The translations under genes and the position numbers were made by a program. 64,000 nt of DNA from Sphingobacteriaceae bacterium GW460-11-11-14-LB5. GTDB taxonomy: Bacteria; Bacteroidota; Bacteroidia; Sphingobacteriales; Sphingobacteriaceae. Under the pieces are notes generated by a model that was not told the origin of the DNA, ran no database searches, and saw only the letters and a list, made by a program, of their open reading frames with translations. Numbering within the stretch: the stretch's first letter is position 1; each line of letters opens with the position of its first letter. The stretch spans positions 5,828,001-5,892,000 of the forward strand of contig CP021237.1 in the NCBI GenBank assembly GCA_002151545.1, given 5' to 3'. Of this stretch, positions 58,939 to 64,000 are shown piece by piece.

Positions 58939-60144
58939 TTGGAAGAAAGCAGGCAAGAACAGGGCATTTTAAGTAAACAAGAAGATAAACCTGTATTAGC
59001 GCAAAGCTCTCCAAAACAAGTACGTTTCGCCATATCTGCCTTTTACTTTATGCAAGGGGTTTGTTTTGCCAGTTGGGCCAGCAGGATACCAACTTTTAAG
59101 GCGTCGATGGGCCTGAACGATGCAGAATTAGGTTCCATTCTTTTTGCATTGCCCGCAGGGCAGATTATTACAATGTTTTTTTCGGCAAAACTGACCACTC
59201 ATTTTGGTAGTAAGAAAATGCTTGTGGCAACTGCACCGCTTTATGCAATTGCATTAACTTTTTTAGCACTTGCCACAACCGGTTGGCAGTTGGCTGCTTT
59301 TTTAGTGCTGTTTGGTATAACTGGTAACCTTTGTAACATCGCTTTAAATACGCAGGGTGTTGCAGGTGAGAATTATTACGGCAAACCGATTATGAGTTCT
59401 TTCCATGGGGCCTGGAGTATTGGTAATTTAACCGGGGCTTTAATTGCGCTCGGACTGGTTAACCTAAAATTAGGTATGTATAGCCATTTTTGGATTATTG
59501 CACTGCTATCCTTAAGCAATGTTGCCTTTAACCGGAAAAAGTTACTGAACTATAAAAAACCAGATGCCGTGGTGGAGAAGACCAAGTTTTTTACCATGCC
59601 GCAGGGTATTTTAGTGTTGCTGGGTGTTATTGCCTTTTGTAGCATGGCCACCGAAGGCACCATGTTCGATTGGAGCGCTATTTATTTCGAAGATGTTGTG
59701 AAATTACCGCATAATAAGGCCATTATTGGTTATGCATCGTTTATGTTTATGATGGCCAGTGGCAGGTTTTTAGGGGTGTTTTTAATCGGTAAATTCGGGC
59801 GGAAAAATCTCCTGCAAATTAGTGGTGCCATTATATCAATAGGGATGGCGCTTGCCGTCATATTTCCAAATATCATCGTCGCCATTTTTGGCTTTATGCT
59901 TATTGGTCTGGGTGTTTCGAGTATCGTGCCAATGGTATACAGCATAGCAGGTAACAATAAAAAAGTGCCCGCTGGTAAAGCCATCACCATGGTTTCGAGC
60001 ATTGGTTATTTTGCATTTTTATTTGGCCCGCCATTAATAGGCTATGTATCGCAACTATCAAGCCTGCGTTATTCTTTCGGGATTATTTCTGTTTTTGGTT
60101 TGCTGATTACTTTCCTGATCACAAAAATAAAAGCAATAAATTAG
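58939..60144 (+). CDS. MFS transporter
   Basis: The 401-residue protein has about 12 membrane helices, starting with FAISAFYFMQGVCFASWASRIPTFK, a feature of the YbjJ-like group. Other blocks are GSILFALPAGQI, GAWSIGNLTGALIALGLV and GLGVSSIVPMVYSIAG. The start is TTG at 58939, after a stretch without ATG; an ATG inside the first helix would remove part of it. It lies 110 bp after tenA and is likely a separate unit. The substrate is unknown. Confidence 0.87.
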   Translation: MEESRQEQGILSKQEDKPVLAQSSPKQVRFAISAFYFMQGVCFASWASRIPTFKASMGLNDAELGSILFALPAGQIITMFFSAKLTTHFGSKKMLVATAPLYAIALTFLALATTGWQLAAFLVLFGITGNLCNIALNTQGVAGENYYGKPIMSSFHGAWSIGNLTGALIALGLVNLKLGMYSHFWIIALLSLSNVAFNRKKLLNYKKPDAVVEKTKFFTMPQGILVLLGVIAFCSMATEGTMFDWSAIYFEDVVKLPHNKAIIGYASFMFMMASGRFLGVFLIGKFGRKNLLQISGAIISIGMALAVIFPNIIVAIFGFMLIGLGVSSIVPMVYSIAGNNKKVPAGKAITMVSSIGYFAFLFGPPLIGYVSQLSSLRYSFGIISVFGLLITFLITKIKAIN

Positions 60145-60638
60145 GTGTTAACGAGGATAAGCAATAAGTGAAATATTCTTTCATTTGGTGCACAAACCCT
60201 TGTTCGTAAATTCAATTGGCGGGAACACGAAGTGCAGCGGAGTAAAGCATAAAGCGGAACTTTCAGCCTTCAAGAACCACAGGCTAATCATTTCCTAATT
60301 TCAAAACACTACTTTTCGTTTGGAGCGCAATACCTGTACATTACAAAAAGTTTCTTCCCGTTTTACACTTTTACGCTTCGCTGCCTCGTTCCTCGTTGCT
60401 GCAGGGTAATGTTTCAACCGGGGCTACGTGGCCAGAGCAACATTTCATTTGTAGGGTAAAATGGAGCGCAAACCTTTGTTCGTAAACCCGATTGGAGCGG
60501 ACACGAAGTGCAACGGAGTAAAGCGTAAAGCGGGACTTCCAGCCTCCAAGAACCACAGGCCAATCATTTCCTAATTTTAAAACACTGCTGTCATTTGAAA
60601 CGCACTCATTGCTACGGAGTTCGCTTATTACTTGTATT
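60145..60638. other. Intergenic region with duplicated element
   Basis: This 494-bp gap is dominated by two direct copies of about 137 bp starting at 60193 and 60469. Between them lie CGAAGTGCAGCGGAGTAAAG-like blocks and a GGCCAGAGCAAC segment. No gene is supported. Confidence 0.6.
60193..60605. repeat. Direct repeat pair (60193-60330 and 60469-60605)
   Basis: Both copies start CAAACC, continue TTGTTCGTAAA, share ACACGAAGTGCA, GGAGTAAAGC, AAGAACCACAGGC and ATCATTTCCTAATTT, and end near GCGCAA or ACGCAC. The second copy also holds AAACCCGATTGGAGCGGA and AAAGCGGGACT, the D-type blocks seen at 31485 and 39215. The offset between copies is 276 bp. Confidence 0.7.
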
Positions 60639-61442
60639 CTACTCTTTCTTCACCAATCCATGTTCTTTCAGGGCTGCAATAGCCAGCTCGATTAACCTTA
60701 AGTTTTCGTCCTGATGCCCATGCTGTACCTCTACATTAATATAAGGAATGTTATTTTGCATGGCATAAACCGAAAGCGAACCATCGTTGGAAACAAATTT
60801 AGATTGAAGAATTACATTTACATTCGCCTTTTTTAAACTGCTGAATAACCTTGGCTCGGTGACGTAAACAAGATCATCGCCATCCATCTGGAAGTTGATA
60901 TAAACGGAGTCGGCCGTGCTGGCTAAATCGTAACCGGGCAAATAAGAGGAAATACCGAAGCCACCATCGGCATTGTTATGTAGTGTTAAAAAATAACCGG
61001 TCGCTTTTGGATTGTAAAAATCAACGATCTGTTTGCCCGCGTTAAGGATTGCTTTTTCAACTTCGTTTGAGCTGAAAAGATCTTTTTTTAACCTTGTTTT
61101 TACGCCTACTTCAGTGTAAATGGCGTTGGGGTCTATACGATATTGATCATCCATATAGGTGAAATAATAGTCTCTAACGCTACCATACTGACTGTCGATG
61201 AGCTCGCCGCCGCTCCAGCGGATATAATCAAAACCTGCTTTCACACCAGTATCTTCATTGTCGTGAACGACTAAAAACTTAATGCCATTGGGTTTGTAAC
61301 TGTACTTTACCAGTGTAATATTCAGATTTGCCACCTTAACGAATACCGAATCGGAAGTCATTGCAGGGAAAACTGGCGGGTGTTGTGCTTTAACCAAAAG
61401 GGTGGAACAAATGAGGAACAGGCTAAAAATGAATTTAAACAT
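60639..61442 (-). CDS. Secreted protein, possibly a peptidoglycan amidase relative
   Basis: The 267-residue product starts with a signal peptide (MFKFIFSLFLICSTLLVKAQ). An earlier start at 61469 would add nine residues before it. A first VVHDNEDTG block, then FLTLHNNADGGFGISSY and YINVEVQHGHQDENLRLIEL suggest a metal site of the Amidase_3 or related type (His, His, Glu). The spacing of ligands has not been matched to a known family. The upstream region carries a perfect 12-bp inverted repeat. Confidence 0.6.
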   Translation of the reverse strand: MFKFIFSLFLICSTLLVKAQHPPVFPAMTSDSVFVKVANLNITLVKYSYKPNGIKFLVVHDNEDTGVKAGFDYIRWSGGELIDSQYGSVRDYYFTYMDDQYRIDPNAIYTEVGVKTRLKKDLFSSNEVEKAILNAGKQIVDFYNPKATGYFLTLHNNADGGFGISSYLPGYDLASTADSVYINFQMDGDDLVYVTEPRLFSSLKKANVNVILQSKFVSNDGSLSVYAMQNNIPYINVEVQHGHQDENLRLIELAIAALKEHGLVKKE

Positions 61443-61451
61443 AATGCCTAA

Positions 61452-61495
61452 TATACAATGTTGCTGCATAATTTGTTTGAAGACAACATTGTATA
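61452..61495. promoter_or_regulatory. Perfect 12-bp inverted repeat upstream of the secreted protein gene
   Basis: TATACAATGTTG (61452-61463) is inverted against CAACATTGTATA (61484-61495) with 20 bp between. It lies 10-53 bp before the start at 61442. Candidate operator. Confidence 0.5.
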
Positions 61496-61521
61496 ATTAT
61501 CTGGGCATGAAACAAATGACA

Positions 61522-61550
61522 AGAAGTCAAGTTTTTAAAACTTGACTTCT
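61522..61550. terminator. Perfect hairpin AGAAGTCAAGTTTT/AAAACTTGACTTCT
   Basis: A 14-bp perfect inverted repeat with one central base lies between the secreted-protein promoter and the RND terminator. The T-rich centre gives a loop TTTTTAAAA around a 10-bp stem. Its direction is unclear. Confidence 0.5.
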
Positions 61551-61562
61551 TTGAAAGGCCAT

Positions 61563-61592
61563 AAAAAAGCCCCGATTTGGGGTCGGGGCTAA
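61563..61592 (-). terminator. Terminator of the RND pump gene
   Basis: AGCCCCGA and TCGGGGCT form a stem around TTTGGGG; on the minus strand it is followed by T6. It is 24 bp after the stop at 61617. Confidence 0.85.
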
Positions 61593-61616
61593 ATTGATTG
61601 TTAATCTGGATGTTTA

Positions 61617-64000
61617 TTAATGTCCGTGATCTAAATCGTATTCGTTAACATCTTTGTGATCATATGGTTCCACCATTAACTCATCGATGGTTTTTCCTTT
61701 TTTGTTGAAACCAAGGCGCTCTAACATTCTATCGAACATTAAGTACACTACCGGTACCACAATTAAGGTTAAGAATAATGAACTGGTTAATCCACCTACG
61801 ATAACCCAGGCCAAACCATTTTTCCATTCGGCACCTGCACCACTTGCCAGCGCAATTGGAAGCATACCGAATACCATGGCGATGGTGGTCATTAAGATTG
61901 GTCGTAAACGTGCGTGGTTGGCCAAAACAAGCGCTTCCTTGGTTTCTTTACCTTCAGCCTTTAAGTGGTTGGTAAAATCGACCAGGATAATCGCGTTTTT
62001 CGCTACCAGACCCATTAACATGATTAAACCTAAAATGGTGAAGATACCGATTGAGTTATTGGTTAAAGCTAAGGCTAACAATGCGCCGATTACCGCTAAA
62101 GGCAGCGAGAACATTACCACTAACGGATAGATAAAACTATCGTAAAGCGCAACCATAATCAGATAAACCAATATGATCGAAGCCAGTAAAGCGATACCTA
62201 AAGTACCAAAACCTTCACTCTGGTTCTCCTGATCACCCGCCCAGCTATAACTTACGCCAATTGGGGCTTTAAGTTTGCCATTTTTTTGCAGCTCTTCTAG
62301 TTTTGCCTGGAACTCAGCAACCACAGTTCCTGTTGGTCTACCAATTGACTGGGCCTTAACGGATACCGAAGTAGATTTATTTAAACGCTCTAACTGACTC
62401 GGGCCTGAACCTTCAGTAATGGTTGCAAACTGTGATAACTTAATCTGTTTACCATCGCTATTTACAAAAATCAGGTTTCGAACGTCATCAATGTTCTGGC
62501 GGTTAAAGTTTTGATACTGAATATTGATATCATACTCGTACTCCCCTTTACGGTATTTACCATCGGTATTACCCGCAAAGGCCGTTTGCATGGTAGAACC
62601 TACGGTTTGTAAAGTTAGGCCAACAGCCGACATCTTATCGCGGTCTACCTGAACGTTGATCTCAGGAGTTCCTTTTTCTACCGATAATTTAATCTCTGTT
62701 GCACCCGGGATAGCGGCAAGTACTTTTTGCGCACCTTCGGCATATTTTAGGGCACTATCTAAATCAGAACCCATTACCACCAACTGGATTGGTGCGTTTT
62801 CTGCAATACCCAAAATACTGATCGGAACGGTTTTTACTTTTGCCCCAATTAATTCTTTAGCCAAAGCACGGCTCATTTTCGTGGCGAAAATATCAGAAGA
62901 AACACCTTCACGCTGATCGCGTTCAACAAGCTTCACGTTGATCTCCGATTTATAAGCAGTAGCCTGTGTTCCACCAAAATCACCGGTCGATTGTCCAACA
63001 GTAGTAATTAATTGTGTAATTTCTGGTTGTTTATCTAAGAAAGCTTCTGCTTTTTGCGTTAAGAAGTTGGTTTGCTCTAAAGAAGCATCTTTTGGTAACT
63101 CTAACTGCACCAGGAACTCCCCTTTATCTGATTTAGGGAAGAACTCCGATCCGATAAAACCACCTACTAATAATCCACATGAGCTAAAGAACATCACCAC
63201 AACAATAATTAATGTTAAGGCTTTGTGGTTTAACGACCATGTTAAAATACTGGTAATCCAAAGGGTAAATTTCTTTAACTGTTTTTCGAACCAAAGAATG
63301 AAACGGCCGAACAGGTTTTTACCTTCAATACGTTCTAACTTACCGAAACGAGAGAAGATCAATGGTACAATGGTAAATGAAGCCACTAATGAAAGTAGGG
63401 TAGCTATAATTACCACGATGCAGAACTGACGTAGAATGTTCGAAACCAAACCTGTACTTACCGCAATCGGGAAGAACACCACCACAATTACGAAGGTAAT
63501 GGATACAACCGTAAAACCGATCTCTCTTGTCGCATCAGATGCTGCCCTTACCTTGTTTTTACCCATTTCCATGTGACGCTGGATATTTTCCAGTACCACA
63601 ATCGCATCATCCACCAGGATACCTACCACGAGTGATAGTCCCAATAACGACATTAAGTTTAAGGTAAAACCAAATAAGCTGATTCCGATAAAGGTAGCGA
63701 TTAATGAAACCGGAATCGATACCATTACAATTAACGCGTTACGTAAACTGTGCAGGAAGAAAAGCATTACGAAAGCCACGAGGATAACCGCCAGGATTAA
63801 ATCGTGGATTACCGCATCAGCTGATTCTAAGGTAAAGATTGAACTATCGTTAACAATTCTGATGTCTAATTTATTTGCTGCGTATTCAGTTTTTAATTTG
63901 GCAATAATGGCATGTACACCTTTACTCACTTCTACCGCATTCGCATCACTTTGTTTAATGATCTGAATAGCAATAGACGCTTTACGATCGATACGTGCCA
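61617..64000 (-). CDS. RND efflux transporter, AcrB/HAE1 type (partial)
   Basis: The 5' end is beyond the window edge. The in-window part is about 794 residues and stays open upstream of a GTG at 63929, starting RIDRKASIAIQIIKQSDANA. Visible RND features are helices with IRIVNDSS through FFLHSLRNALIVMVSIPVSL, then GILVDDAIVVLENIQRH (the proton-relay Asp pair), a periplasmic porter domain and GLVAKNAIILVDFTNHL near the end. It would export drugs or lipophilic compounds in a tripartite pump whose periplasmic adaptor is probably upstream. A HAE1-type pump is favoured over a metal-type pump. Confidence 0.93.
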   Translation of the reverse strand, partial: ARIDRKASIAIQIIKQSDANAVEVSKGVHAIIAKLKTEYAANKLDIRIVNDSSIFTLESADAVIHDLILAVILVAFVMLFFLHSLRNALIVMVSIPVSLIATFIGISLFGFTLNLMSLLGLSLVVGILVDDAIVVLENIQRHMEMGKNKVRAASDATREIGFTVVSITFVIVVVFFPIAVSTGLVSNILRQFCIVVIIATLLSLVASFTIVPLIFSRFGKLERIEGKNLFGRFILWFEKQLKKFTLWITSILTWSLNHKALTLIIVVVMFFSSCGLLVGGFIGSEFFPKSDKGEFLVQLELPKDASLEQTNFLTQKAEAFLDKQPEITQLITTVGQSTGDFGGTQATAYKSEINVKLVERDQREGVSSDIFATKMSRALAKELIGAKVKTVPISILGIAENAPIQLVVMGSDLDSALKYAEGAQKVLAAIPGATEIKLSVEKGTPEINVQVDRDKMSAVGLTLQTVGSTMQTAFAGNTDGKYRKGEYEYDINIQYQNFNRQNIDDVRNLIFVNSDGKQIKLSQFATITEGSGPSQLERLNKSTSVSVKAQSIGRPTGTVVAEFQAKLEELQKNGKLKAPIGVSYSWAGDQENQSEGFGTLGIALLASIILVYLIMVALYDSFIYPLVVMFSLPLAVIGALLALALTNNSIGIFTILGLIMLMGLVAKNAIILVDFTNHLKAEGKETKEALVLANHARLRPILMTTIAMVFGMLPIALASGAGAEWKNGLAWVIVGGLTSSLFLTLIVVPVVYLMFDRMLERLGFNKKGKTIDELMVEPYDHKDVNEYDLDHGH

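Noticed and set aside
1..64000. tRNA, rRNA or tmRNA genes
   Set aside because: No cloverleaf-like or rRNA-like conserved sequence was seen on reading; a tRNAscan or Rfam run would settle it.

Overview
The window looks like a chromosomal segment of a Bacteroidota bacterium of the family Sphingobacteriaceae, most probably Pedobacter or a close relative. This is inferred from gene content: a gliding-type lipoprotein GldB, many Bacteroidota-restricted families (DUF4251, DUF2490, DUF6515, head-GIN DUF2807, choice-of-anchor I, peptidase M57), many lipobox lipoproteins and outer-membrane barrels, low-to-moderate GC, and -7 promoter elements of the form TAnnTTTG. No rRNA, tRNA, CRISPR array, prophage or intact insertion sequence was seen.

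Layout. 0-1 kb: 3' end of secA, then a small RelE/ParE-type toxin-antitoxin pair. 1-10 kb: SPOR protein, M20 amidohydrolase, a secreted protein, class C beta-lactamase-like hydrolase, SGNH hydrolase, DnaG primase, YraN and glutaminyl cyclase. 10-24 kb: DUF4251, a two-repeat secreted protein, TfoX-like protein, RNase HII, a glycosyltransferase, GcvT, ComB, an outer-membrane protein, astacin-like protease, patatin, GldB, a PorT-like barrel, NadE, a lipoprotein made of 26-residue tandem repeats, and OsmC. 24-34 kb: M57 protease, LspA and Lnt (lipoprotein maturation), a PH/SHOCT protein, RsmI, SerS, a SIMPL protein, a cold-shock protein with a charged extension, GNAT and FabV. 34-48 kb: secreted and membrane proteins, DinB, head-GIN, M1 and S15-type peptidases, DUF6515, phytase-like esterase, HAD phosphatase. 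48-54 kb: a frameshifted DUF2306 membrane gene, VOC protein, a two-component system, lipoamide dehydrogenase. 55-64 kb: choice-of-anchor I lipoprotein, a TPP riboswitch driving thiD-tenA, MFS transporter, a possible amidase, and an RND efflux pump cut by the window end.

How genes work together. lnt-lspA matures the many lipoproteins encoded nearby. The riboswitch-thiD-tenA unit is thiamine salvage. The histidine kinase and response regulator overlap by 8 bp and form a two-component system. The toxin-antitoxin pair overlaps and probably autoregulates through a palindrome just upstream.

Most of the unusual signal is intergenic. Several families of palindromic or paired repeats recur: CTTGTCGAA/TTCGACAAG pairs, a 140-145 bp CGTCAT-bounded element, a CCTCGTT/AACGAGG REP array, word-like inverted repeats, a duplicated two-hairpin module at 45.7-45.9 kb, a direct repeat at 60.2-60.6 kb and a structured element after lpdA. 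One word-like palindrome sits inside the TPP riboswitch. No large new multi-gene defence or metabolic system was recognised; the intergenic elements and the tandem-repeat lipoprotein are the best candidates for something undescribed.
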